Origin: Cucumis sativus
Taxonomy: Eukaryota; Streptophyta; Magnoliopsida; Cucurbitales; Cucurbitaceae
NCBI RefSeq assembly: GCF_000004075.3
Contig: NC_026659.2
Location: forward strand, 30,460,272-30,524,271
Direction of reading: 5' to 3'
DNA length: 64,000 nt
A program made the translations under genes and the position numbers. The stretch's first letter is position 1. Each line of letters opens with the position of its first letter. Below the pieces are notes generated by a model. It saw only the letters and a list, made by a program, of their open reading frames with translations, was not told the origin of the DNA and made no database searches. Shown piece by piece: positions 40,613 to 52,112 of the stretch.

Positions 40613-40925
40613 ATTGTACAAAATTTAAACAATTTATTAGTGATAGTGTTCTATCTATGTCTGAGATGATAGACAACTGATCGTTTAGATATTGGTATAT
40701 GACTGTGTAATGAAAAAAAAATAACACAATACTTGATCGAATAATGGTTGAAAATAGCAAATTTGACAAAATATTTACAACATATAGCAAAATTTTTAGA
40801 TTTTATCAATAATAGATATTGATAGTCACTCGTGATAGGAATTTATCAGTAATTATCATTGATATAATTTAGAAATTTGATATAGTTTGTAAATATTTTA
40901 ATTTATTTTGTTGTTTTTAAAAATG
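40613..40925. repeat. GATAGAC/TATCAGTGATAG-type repeat cluster
   Basis: Several diverged units such as TTAGTGATAGTGTTCTATCT, GAGATGATAGACAACTGATC, AATAGATATTGATAGTCACTCG and TTATCAGTAATTATCATTGA occur together with TTGTAAATATTTTAATTTATTTTG. The same vocabulary recurs at 6755-6825, 11455-11690 and 50162-50320. Confidence 0.55.
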
Positions 40926-41496
40926 TCTCACTTGATAATGAAAAAGGAATAAAGATGACGACGAATATGAGAGTTGACGAAAAATGAATAAATTCTTGAA
41001 GAGGTGATGAATAAATCTTAAAAGGAAAATTTTAGAGTTTATGAAAAAATTAGCTCAAGTTATAAAATATGATTTTATTTTTAAAATTTTGTATACAAAC
41101 CCTAAATATTCAATTTTATTTGGTAAATTAACCTTTTTTATTTCATTTTTTACAATATATTAAAAAATTAGATTGTAAATTATAAAACATATATGATAGC
41201 ATATATTTATAAATCATAAAATTAGTTGTATAATATTATATTATTTATAATATTTATTGTGCAATACATAGTTTATTTTTTTAAAAAAAAGATCACAAAT
41301 TGAGGTTAGAAAATATCATTTAAATTGCCCATCAAACACATATAATAATACATATTAAATTTACATCTCATGAAATCAACGAAATTTCTCAAAAAATGAA
41401 AAAAATAAAATAAAATAAATGAAAAAGGGATTGGGAGAATGGGGGCAGAAAAGTCAATCTATGAGGACGGTTAAAAAGCGATTCATCTTTTCTTCT

Positions 41497-41630
41497 TTTA
41501 TATAAATATATTTTTTTACCGCAAACGGCAAAGCGTCTCCACGCGACTTCCGAAGGTGGACGGCATGGTTAATGTTCTTTTTACCCTTTTGTTTATTCTT
41601 ATTTCTATGAATTTACAAAACTGTCCCTAA
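41497..41630 (+). promoter_or_regulatory. Possible orphan promoter with tiny open frame
   Basis: TATATAAATA (41499-41508) is followed about 20 bases later by a GC-rich stretch (ACCGCAAACGGCAAAGCGTC onward, to about 41568) in a very AT-rich region. ATG 41565 opens a 21-residue frame, mostly hydrophobic, ending at 41630. It could be the start of a non-coding or small-peptide transcript or a relic of a lost gene. Confidence 0.25.
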
Positions 41631-44630
41631 TCTTTGTTCCTTACAATTTAATTTAAATAAATAAATAAATTTACTTACTCTCTTGTTCGTTAAATTTAGT
41701 TAATATTCACTAATAATGTCTTTATATATAAACATCTATATATCTATATATATATATATATTATATTTTATAATCTTTCTTGGACTAGTTTTATATTCCT
41801 CAGAAAGTTAAAAACACATTTAATTCTAAGAAAAAAATAAAAACAAAATGGATGATAGAAAAAATTAATACCATTTTCGTCTTCCTCGTTTGAATTTTGT
41901 TTAATTTTAGTCCATATATTTTTAATTGTCCTCCCTTTATATTTAATTCATGAAATTGGTTAAATAATAACAATTTTTTTTTTGGAAGAATATGAAATAA
42001 TTTGCATTAAAAATACTAATAAATAAATAAATAAAAGGTAAATTCTATAATAAACTAAATACTAAATTTAAGATTTAGGGAAATTACTGTGACTATTTAG
42101 GAGAATTACAATTCAAACATAATTAGAATAAATATAAACCACAATTTATGTTGTTTTTTTTTTTCAACTTTTATAATATTTTTGAGACAACGGTTTTGTT
42201 TTGGTTTTTTTTTTTTTTTTTTGTTAAAAATCTTGACTTATTTAAATCAAGGGAGGAACTTTAAACCAGCTAAATAAACACGTTTTAAGTAGTTGTCGTA
42301 ACGTTCAACCAATACCATTCAAGTTGCCAGCAAAGCTTCAAACAACATTCATGTGTTACTTCCAACATACAAACACAAAAAAAACGAGATAGAATCTAAA
42401 ATGACATTTATACAAGAGATCAGTAGAATCTAATATAAAAAAAAAGTAGTTAAAAAATTAGACATTTGTAAAAAGTTGAATACACTATATTTAAAATGAA
42501 AGTTCAGTCAGTTCAGTTTCATAAATCAGTCAGACAATAATTATACACAGCTCTATCAAGCATATACATGAGTATGTAAAAAGTTACTATATAACATCTA
42601 CAAGCTTTTTACTTTGATTCAAAAGAAATAGGGAGAAAAACAAAAAATACTTTTTGCCAATTCTAAAATTTTCTAAAACTATTGAAACAAAAACTATCCC
42701 CACACAAAGTAAAAGGAAAAAAGTGGAAGTGGCAAAATAGTCTTTTATGAATTACTTTTCCAATACAAATTCCAAAATTATGTTTATTGAGTTACACAAA
42801 TTTAATTCCCTTTTTTGCTTTGAGTAAAAAAAAAAAAATACATAAATTTAATTCAAACCCATACATTTTTCTAACAAAAAAGGTAACACATGACTTCTTT
42901 TGTTCTATTTACCATTTGTAGAGTTTAGCCCATTTATATTAAACATAAAATGAAAGATTATATTAGGTGTGTGAAATTTAAATTTTTTAGAATAAGTAAA
43001 TATCTCACTAAAAATATAAAAATTTATTATATAAATAATTTAAAGTTTAAGGATCTATTCGATTATTCACCCGACTTAAAAGATAAAATGAAAGTTTAGA
43101 CACATCCATACAACCATTTTTTAAGTTGAAAAAAATATTATTTTCTCAATTTAATCATATTAATTGAAATTTAAATTTTGGACTGTTTTCTCTAAAAAAT
43201 TTCAATTACTTTTTTACAAAAAGAATTGAAAAAATGATGCATCATTTACAAAAATAACATAAAAGTATATTTATATAACACCAATAGATATATATGATAG
43301 CATCAATCAATAACATAATTTGTAAATAATTTGACAAATTTTTTATTTGTTAAAAATTCATAATTTAAATTAGAAAAACATATTTTTGAAAACAAAAGAT
43401 TATAAAATGGGATCTAATAAATTACAATCCTACTAAAATGACTAGGGAAATGTAAAAGGGTAATTTAATCTTCAATTAACCAAAGGAGGACTCAAATAAT
43501 TTGAACCACTTCTTTAAATAGCAATAATAAATAAATAAATATATTAAATAAAAGGAAACAAAAAATTAATAAAATCTAAAATCTAAAAAAGGAAAGAAAA
43601 TGAAGAAAAAATGTGGGTTAAAAATTGGGTACATAAACATAATAAAAATAGTAAATTCAATTTGAATTATATGTTGAAATTTTGCATTTAATGTGACTCT
43701 ACACCCGTCAATTTTCCCTAAAGTTTTTTTCTTTTTTCATCTTGAAAAATACCAATTCTCCATTCTCATATTTATCTACTGCCCCCTACTCTCACATTTA
43801 GAGCTATTGTAATTATTAAATAATTTACCCAACATAATATGGATTGTATTTTTATCTTTGATTTCTCATTCTAAATATAATAATCTTACCGTCATTCAAA
43901 CCACTCAACTCGATTAATACAAACAGAAAAATAGTTGATAATCGTAGTATTAAATTTTCACTCGCATGTTGATATTTTTACGTGTCTATGAGTTTGATAT
44001 GTGGGGTGAATCAATATATCCTTATGATATGGTGAAAAAATACAATAAATATAAAATATATGTTATAGTGTATTTCAATCAACTAAACTATTTTTTATGG
44101 AACGGCAAAAACAAAAAAGAAAAATTATGATAATAGGGCTCTCATGTATTTTCTAAATTGCAATAGCAAATTTAAAAGTATACAAACCTGTAATAGCCCT
44201 CTCCTCTCGTAATACTAATTACTTATTATATTTTCCATATTCGGGGATGTGCACATAAAAACCAAATGTCTTGGGGTTTTGCTATTCCGAGAATTTGATT
44301 GATAGGAAGTAATGGAATTATTTGTATGAATGGATTGGTTGGGTCTAAAACTTGAGACAAAAAAGATTAAGTTTAATGATGGAATCAATTACATAATTAT
44401 AAATGAATTCCATATGGGGTAAATCGGATCCCAACAATACTAGAAGAAAATGTTTGTATGGGTGGAGACAAATTTATTATTATAAGTAGAGAAAAGAGGA
44501 TAAATAAATGTAAATGTTTTTGATGAGCTTGTTGAAAAGAAAATGTATAATCAATTCGTAATTAAATTTGAAGGAGAAGAGTGGTGTATGTATTTTATTT
44601 AGTTATTAAGTTAAAGGAAGAATTGTGGTT

Positions 44631-45456
44631 TAGTTCAAAGTAGTTTGGCGCCACAGTTACCGGAATTGGTTGCTCCGTTCAACAAAAAAAACTGAAGTAA
44701 CTTAACCATTCCGAAATCTTCTCTCCTCCTTCCATTTTCCTTCTCTCTTATCTCCCTCCACCAAACCCATTCCCAAAACCCTACTGGTTTTTTTCCCCTT
44801 TCTCTCTTCCATATGATCTCCAACTAGCTCCTCGCCGTTTCCCCCCAGCTTCTTCTTCGTTTTTCTTCTAACTTCTTCTTACCCACCTTGCCATTTACGG
44901 CCTTTCGACTTTTCTTCTTATTGGCACTTCACATAATTTGGCTTTTCAGATTCAAGCATCAACTGGGTCAGCATTGAACATTCCTAAACCTTCTCCAAAA
45001 TTTTATGTGAGTTTCATTAATTAATCATATCACGATGACTGTTTTTTTTTTTTTTTTCTGCGTTAATTATTCCTGTTTGGAATCCTAGTTTTAATTAAGC
45101 ACTTGGCATAATTCTCTTATGGCTTGTTTTGTGATAATGAGTATTTGCTCCGTATTTGATCGTTTAGAACAAACGTATTTGTTCCTCTTTTTTTTTTTTA
45201 TATATATATTTTTTTATTGAAAAGTATGGATGAACAATTAAATTAATCGAAATCTATTAGTTTAAGCGTTTGGGTTTGAAGGTCGCATGCCACAGTGTCC
45301 CAAATTATATCAAGAATGTTGTTCTTAATATAAATTAATCATGTCTGAATTTGTAGCTTTAGGTCGATGATAAGTCAGCTAGAGAGTTTCAACGTTGTGA
45401 TCGATTGATTGATTTAGCTATGTTTCAACTGAATCTTCCATTGATTTTGGAAACAG
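44631..45456 (+). other. 5' leader and leader intron of the serine-rich gene
   Basis: A pyrimidine-rich leader (about 44690-45007) ends at a good donor, TTTTAT|GTGAGTTTC at 45007/45008. The intron contains a long T run (45041-45058) and ends at GGAAACAG (45449-45456), directly before the coding ATG. Leader introns of this kind are common in plants; transcript evidence is lacking. Confidence 0.5.
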
Positions 45457-46511
45457 ATGCCAATGGATACTACACAGAGTTTTAAGGAATCTAAGGGACA
45501 ATTAGATCAGGTGAACCACAAAGAAACAGATGCTATCTCTGATCGAAGCAACTCGAATTCTTCATGTACCTCAGATTTGTCACAAGACTCGGCGGTTAGC
45601 AGCATTTTCCAGAGTGATCCTCCTGTTCTTCAATCAAAACCAGATGTTGCCGAGCCTCTGGGAGCTGTGCAAACAGTGGAGAATCAACCTGTGGATTCTC
45701 TTAGTAGAATCCAGAGTTCTTCTAGGGGTTCTTCTCATATTCGGTTATCTGGGCCGCTTGGAAACCACGATCCGAATAGAATACCGGTGTCCATCTTCTC
45801 TGGTAGACCATCAAACCCTACGGAATGGAGCACTGCTTCAAACGAATCATTGTTCAGTATTCATGTGGGAAACAGTAGCTTTTCAAGGGAACATTTCAAT
45901 TTTTTTAAGTCTGGAGAATTGTTGATGAACCCCAATGCATCCCAGACTCTATCCAACCTGCCCCCTTTTGTTGAACCATTAAGAGCTGAGAGTAAATCTG
46001 AAATCGCGGTGAAGACATTCGCCGAACCAGTGACGTCGTCGTCAACTGCACATCCGGTTTCACCCACATCAAGTCAAAATGTAGCAGATCATAAAAAAGA
46101 AGTCACGACAACTATGGATGAGCTTCGAGGTCGCCAGAGCGTATCAAACGACAGCATGAATAGCTCTCGTTCATTTCAGTTCCCACTGTAAGCAATCCTA
46201 TATCATATGTCTATTTTGGAGATGTTTTCATAATTTTGAGCTTGGAATCTAAAACATTAAGGCTATAAATTGTGTCTTCTTTTATCAGATTGGCAAGTGA
46301 AGGTGCAACACCAAAAACAACTAGCTCTGTTTCAACAGACTCCGGTGTAACATCACAACAACAGCCATCAAAGCTGCAATCGAAAAAGCGGCAATCAGCA
46401 AAGCATCAATTGCCAGAACTTCAGTCTTCATCTCAGGCCGCCTCACCATCTCCAGCCACGAATTCAGGTTCGGGATGGTTTTCCTGTCTCTCTTGGTGTC
46501 GATGCCGATGA
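45457..46511 (+). CDS. Serine-rich plant protein of unknown function
   Basis: Two coding exons, 45457-46187 and 46289-46511 (donor ACT|GTAAGC, acceptor TATCAG|AT), give 317 residues. The first ATG follows the leader-intron acceptor directly; MDTTQ at 45463 is an equally possible start. The protein is Ser/Thr/Pro/Gln-rich and largely disordered. The best ordered segment is around PSNPTEWSTASNESLFSIHV and GNSSFSREHF. It ends in a compact Cys/Trp tail, GWFSCLSWCRCR. I know similar uncharacterised dicot proteins with this middle motif and Cys-rich end, but no function. The tail could be lipid-modified or bind metal; that is speculation. No signal peptide or membrane segment is seen. Confidence 0.8.
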
Positions 46512-47239
46512 CGAAATCTCTGCTTGTGTTGACTATACTCTACTTGTTCTACTCACATCATCACAGAGAAAAGCTACAGGAGATGGTAACTTTACACTCT
46601 AGCTAATTAGTTCTCTCTAAATGAAAAGAAAAACAGAGAAAAAGAACAAGGGCTCCAATTGATCGACCTCCTTAAGAGTTATAGCAGAAGAATTAGTCAT
46701 TATTGTAACAATCTTTTTTCTTTTCTTTTCTTTTCTTTTCTTTCGACTTCTCCATTCTCTAGATAAATAATGAAATCGAATGTTTGATTTATTCTCTCTG
46801 GCTTTGATTAAAACTACTAATTTATTATACCTCAAACTTATCTTCATCAAAACCTTGACTTGTTAACATCTGTTTATATATAATACATAAACTTTTCATT
46901 TATGACAGTTCCTGAAAGAACATTTGCTTAGAAAGGTTGATACATTTCTTCATATTTGTCATAAATTTTGTTGATATACTGCAGAGTTTATACAAAAGGA
47001 AATCAAGAGTTCAATTCTCATTCCCTTTGAGAGTTGAGAATTGTGGTTTCACAGATTTCACACTAATATAAAATTTTATTAGTGTCTATGGTTTGACATT
47101 GATTTAATAGGTTGGTTAATAATTTACCTAAAATTTTTTAAAAAAGTATCATTTCAAATATAATAAATATTTTATTTTTATATTTTTTACCATTCTCAAG
47201 AAAAAGAAAAACACACACACAAAAACACAAAATAAAGAG
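46512..47239. other. Spacer between convergent genes
   Basis: 3' UTR sequence of the serine-rich gene and of the acyltransferase lies here. A TTTTC repeat tract (about 46712-46745) and an AC-rich patch (47209-47230) are visible. No gene. Confidence 0.55.
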
Positions 47240-48643
47240 CTAAAGAGTCTTGAGACCATCGGAGAAAATGGAAGCAAAACAGAGCATTTCCGGTTGAGAA
47301 AGCACCAAATTCACTTCAATCCCGTCTCCATCTCTTCCATCCGCCAGTGAAATTGAACCAGTCCTCTCAATCGAAACCATCTTCACATTTTCCGGTCTTC
47401 CCCACCCGAAATCCAACTCGTAAACCCCTAATCTCGGCGATCCAACCACTCCCACAAACTTAATCCCCCCTTCCACCTTCTCCCATTTCGACAAACTTTC
47501 CTCCGCCCCCTTTGTCACATTCTCATCCAAACCCTTTATCGCTTCATCAATCCTCTTCGATGCAATCCCCAGCCCCTTTTCCTCATCCTCCAGTTCTCCC
47601 ACTTCCGCATAAACCCCATGGCTTCCACCGCAGTTCCCGAAGTAGTTCGCTGGTACTGCTGGATCCAGTCGAGCTCGCCAATCGGCGTAGAAACCCAGGT
47701 ACACTCTCTTCTTCTTCTGTTCTGTTCTCGCTGATTTTACTGCACAAATCGATATGTACGCGAATGCGAGAACGAACGATGAGTATCGGGTCGGTTTCGA
47801 GGGTTTTGATTCATCTTCTTTTGTTGTTGCTTTCCTGAGATTTTCGATGTCTGTACGTGTGAATTTGAATGTGCCTCTTACCATTTCTGGGGAAACACCC
47901 AAATTTGGGAAATATTTCAGGCTTTTGATTGATGGGTCAGTGGGGTTGGTCTTTTTTAGCCAGTAGTTGATGTAGAGCATGTCGATTCCTTTCGGGTCTT
48001 TGATAATAGACCGATCGAAAAATGGGGTTAGATCAGGCGGAAGAGCAATGGAGAATTCGGGTTTGTTTGGTGTCTGCTTGAAAATGTAAGCCCACGATTT
48101 CAAAAACATAATCGAGCTTTTCCCATCAACAAAAGCATGGTGATTGGATATGCCAATGGATAATCCCCTGTTTTGGAACAGAGTGATTTGCAGAGCCATA
48201 ACCGGAACAGAATCATCCGCTGCCGGCAATTCCGGGACAAAGGGACGGCACTCTTCCACAGGACGGATTCCAGTTCCGGAAAAGTGGGTAAAGTCGGCAT
48301 CAGTCTCAACAACGGTGAGGGAAACGCCATCACCAGGGGAGTAACGAACGATTGGTTTGGGAGATTCCGGCGGCCAGACGAGGTTTCCGGCGAGAGGGAG
48401 GAAGTGTTGGAGAGTAAGAGAAAGGGAATGCTTGAGATGTGTGAGGAGGGAATTAGAGTCGAACAATGGCGGGTCTGGTAAAGAGTAGAAGAAGAGTCGT
48501 TCTGTGGGAGGGATTTTTAAAAACAGAGCATCGAAGTAAGTAAAAGGAAGAGAGAAATGGGTAGCGGAGGAAGGAGAAGCAGGCGGCGGAGCCACTGTAG
48601 ACACTTCCAAAACACTGATCAGGTTTGGTTTCAGTTTCTCCAT
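47240..48643 (-). CDS. BAHD acyltransferase, phenolic glucoside malonyltransferase-like
   Basis: A single-exon frame of 467 residues, the usual length of the family. BAHD enzymes move acyl groups from CoA to alcohols or amines in the cytosol. The catalytic HxxxD is His169-Asp173 in SNHHAFVDGKSS, and the structural DFGWG is at 411-415 (DFGWGRPENV). The YFGNC motif (334-338) belongs to the anthocyanin/flavonoid acyltransferase clade. Overall pattern (THFSLPFTYFDALF near the N terminus, FLPLAGNLVWPPESPKP) resembles Arabidopsis PMAT1, which malonylates phenolic glucosides. All key residues are intact. The start is the first ATG, with the usual N-terminal LEVSTVAPP stretch. The acyl donor and acceptor are not proven. 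The preceding UGT cluster makes glucoside substrates thinkable. Confidence 0.92.
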   Translation of the reverse strand: MEKLKPNLISVLEVSTVAPPPASPSSATHFSLPFTYFDALFLKIPPTERLFFYSLPDPPLFDSNSLLTHLKHSLSLTLQHFLPLAGNLVWPPESPKPIVRYSPGDGVSLTVVETDADFTHFSGTGIRPVEECRPFVPELPAADDSVPVMALQITLFQNRGLSIGISNHHAFVDGKSSIMFLKSWAYIFKQTPNKPEFSIALPPDLTPFFDRSIIKDPKGIDMLYINYWLKKTNPTDPSIKSLKYFPNLGVSPEMVRGTFKFTRTDIENLRKATTKEDESKPSKPTRYSSFVLAFAYISICAVKSARTEQKKKRVYLGFYADWRARLDPAVPANYFGNCGGSHGVYAEVGELEDEEKGLGIASKRIDEAIKGLDENVTKGAEESLSKWEKVEGGIKFVGVVGSPRLGVYELDFGWGRPENVKMVSIERTGSISLADGRDGDGIEVNLVLSQPEMLCFASIFSDGLKTL

Positions 48644-51600
48644 ACTATGAGATGGGAGAGTTTTAATTTGAAGTTGGAATTGATAGCAATCCTTTCTGAT
48701 TCAGAATTATTTATAGAAATTTATGATTGAAGAAAGGAAGGATTGATTGTTGTGTTTCACGTGGTAATGGAAATTGGATTCATTGTTATATGATGTGAGA
48801 AAGAGAATTCAAACACAATCGTCCTTTAAACCTATGTTCTCTTTTATATTTTGCATCAACGTGAATCACGACGTAGTGGGAGATTTTTGTATAGACTCCG
48901 TTTTGTTTTTTTTGTTAACTCAACTCCGCAAAACAATGTTACTTCCCCTGTTTTTTCTCTTCTTTAGAGTGAAAACAAGCCCTCTCCTTTAGCCCTTTGA
49001 TCATCGAGTTTAAACTTAATCTTCTCCCCAAGTTTGATTGACCCACTCTCTTTCGTTCTCATGATTTAATCCTACCTCGACTGGACTAGATCAACACACT
49101 TTGGTATACTTATGTTATTTTGACATCCATAAATTTTCCTATATCTGACAAAAGTTTTTTCAATCCCTTAACTTTGCTATGGCCCTAGTCCAGAAGTCAT
49201 TTTCAATCAAGAGCGAGAGTGTAGCAAGAGGGAGGGTTAATTAGAAAGAAAGCTAGGTGAAGGGAAGAATTTGAGTGAACATATGAGTGAGGGAATGTAG
49301 TTAACAAGAGTTTTAAGTAGGTTGGACGATAAGTTCGAGAGCAAGATGAAACACATTCCTTTTTACTTTAAGGACGTAAAAAACTCAAGCAAAGTGATAT
49401 AAGCAAAAAAATTAACCAAATCTTATTTTGGAAGAAAAAAAAAGTTAGACTAGAAAAACATGAGCTATCCAACCTTATTTTTGAGATATTCATACAAAAA
49501 TTGTGGCTTTCATATTGCCAATTCCTTCATTTTAATCAAACTCTCTTTATATGTGGAAACATTTGAATGATATGGAAAAAAAGACTCATCCAAAGAATAG
49601 AAGAAAAAAAAGACCGTTGAAGTTATCTACTTCTTTTTACATAATATTGGTAACAACGTAGATAATCGAGTTTTTTTAAAGTAAACATGAATCTCATGTT
49701 AGATACATAAAAATTGCAATTTGATAATATTATGATAAGGGTTTAGAGCTAAAATTAAAACAACAAAACTAAATGTTAAATGTCATTCATAGAACAAAAA
49801 TGTAAGAGCTAGTTACGTTTACATGCATGCAAACCACGTAGATGTCAAAAAAGAAAAATAATTATATTCAAATATATCATACATTTCCAATCGAATTAAT
49901 ATCGTATTGTAATTAGTTAAGACCAAAAAAGTTACATCAGACTCATAAATGCATCCATTATAATTTTATATATTTTTCTTTTATGAATGATTTAATTTAT
50001 TTTATTATTTTATGTGAGTGACGAAAAGAGATACAAAAGGAAACATAAGAATAATATGTAATTTGTAATCTTGTAAACATGGAATGGAAAAAGAAAAATG
50101 GTAATTATAATGGATGGTCATTTGAGGAATAATAATCAAGGATATAACAACATTTAAAAAAAATTACAAATATAGCAAAATTATCGCTGATAGACTTGTA
50201 TCAGTGATAGACTCGTATAATCTATCAGTTATAGACCAATTTTTACAATATGATCTATCGATGATAGACTCTATCATGAACAGAATTTGACAAATTTTTC
50301 TATATTTATAATTTTTAAAAAATATTGTTATATACTTAATTATTTTAAATTTAATCGCTAAAATGGCTAACTATCGAACAAATATGAGAATGATATGAAA
50401 ATGATGGGCCTCTGTAACTAAGCCCATGTAATTTAAGGGTTTTGTTTACTAAACCCATTTCTCCTTTTTGAGTGTTTGTGTTGACGAAGTTCCAATAATT
50501 ATTATCATTTTAAAATTGTTATTTTCAATTACATGTCTAAATAGCAAAGCATATTTTAAATACCCATCATATAAAATTTGGAGCATATTTTTAAAAAAAT
50601 GAACATGAATCTTTTATATCGAGTATGTGCGGTAAACAACCACCTCGATAATACAATATTGATTGTAATAACATCGATATTTGTTTGACCTTTAAAACTA
50701 ATAGACAAACACAGAAGTTTGCGATGTGCTTTTGAGAGAACAAAAAAAAAAAATCAAAAGTACTATAAATTCAAGATTAGATATTCGATTCTTCAATCTC
50801 ATACGTCAATATATTACTTTTGTAAAAAAAGAGAGAAAAACTCAACAAGATTACGTGTAATTAGTACAACAATCATGAGTGGGAATTGAATCTCCTACCT
50901 TTAGGTACAAGGCACAAAAATATCTCGTAATTAAGCTCATTTATCAATAATGTATGCTAATTTGTTAGTATGAGTTCTTTCATAAATGCGTGAGATTCAA
51001 ATAATATTAATGTGGGTAAGAAGATGCATTTGACATAAAAATCGAAATAGCATTTTGTAAACTTTAATTGAAAAAGAAAACAAAAATGAAACTTTTAAAA
51101 TATATAAAAGAAAAAGAACAAAAAAGATACTTTACCAAATTATTCAATAGCGTCCCTCTAACAGAAGCTCAACTAATTAAGATATTATATTATCGAAAAT
51201 GTTGTATATCATAATATTTTATATTTAGCCTAGTTCGTGTTTGATACAAAAGTTTAAATTGTCACTCCTGATCAAAATATCAAAAACTTAATTTTACAAA
51301 AATATGTAAATGTGGATATGAAATTGGTTTAATGATTTAAAAACCAATTAACATGTTTATTTTTTATGTATGATTTTTTTTTGTTTTTAAGAAAATGAAG
51401 TAAAATATTTAAAATTTGTAGGAAAATTAATTGGGTAATGAAGACAATGTATAAGCTGAAATCCTATTTAAATGTCAACTGGCTTCTCTATAGACTCCAA
51501 CTCCCTTTCTTCCTCCTTCGTCGTGCTCTCGATCTCAGGGGTTTTGCTTGGGTTTTACATTTAATTCTCACCCTTATTCCACAAATCCAATCCTACAGTT

Positions 51601-52112
51601 TTCATCTTATTACTTCATTTTTGTAATTGCAATCTCCATTTTTGCGATCTAGGGCTTTCTTCTTCTTCAATTGGGTACTTGATTCTGTTATTTTTCCTGA
51701 TTAAATCCTCCCCAACTTCTTGTTTCATTCAATTTCCAGTGTATTCGGTTCCTATTGTGACTAATGGCATATAAGTTGAAGACCCATTTGAGTTTTCTTG
51801 AGTTTTTTGGTTTTTCTTAACGGGAATTTTGTTTTCATTTCGACGTCCGACGTATTAGGGTTTTCTCAGATGTGGAATTTTTTTAGCGCTGGATTCTTTC
51901 TGTTGGTAGCTGTGTGATGCTTTGTTCTACTGAAATTTGTACCTTTTCTCCATCTGTGTATAATATTCTACTTTTAGACTGTTGTTTAAGTCTGATTTAT
52001 GAGAGATAGTGAAGTACGTGGGCGATTTTTTCATCATCGTTTTGATTTTTGGAGTTTTGGTGATTTTGGTTGTTATCCTTGCGGCAGATTGAAGTGATAT
52101 GAATATTTGAAT
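48644..52112. other. Spacer between divergent acyltransferase and TAF8 genes
   Basis: The left part is the acyltransferase promoter. A TATCAGTGATAGAC-type repeat cluster lies at 50162-50320. A reverse-oriented SINE-like relic lies near 50860-50960. From about 51480 the GC content rises; this is likely the TAF8 promoter and leader, with a leader intron ending at GCGGCAG (52080-52086). No other gene is seen. Confidence 0.5.
50162..50320. repeat. TATCAGTGATAGAC repeat cluster
   Basis: TCGCTGATAGACTTGTATCA, GTGATAGACTCGTATAATCT, ATCAGTTATAGACC and CGATGATAGACTCTATCATG follow one another, forming short imperfect inverted and direct repeats. Flanks read TACAAATATAGCAAAATTAT and TTTTTCTATATTTATAATTT. 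This is the clearest of four such clusters in the window. Confidence 0.65.

Larger units (their letters stand above)
37761..44630. other. Long AT-rich spacer
   Basis: About 6.9 kb with no supportable protein gene. It contains a SINE-like tRNA-derived relic (38581-38660), A and T runs (for example 39864-39881, 42207-42221), a cluster of GTGATAG-type repeats (40613-40925), TA runs (41741-41762) and a small GC-richer patch after a TATA motif (41497-41580). A short stretch at 39505-39670 is less AT-rich and may be a transposon scrap. Confidence 0.5.
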
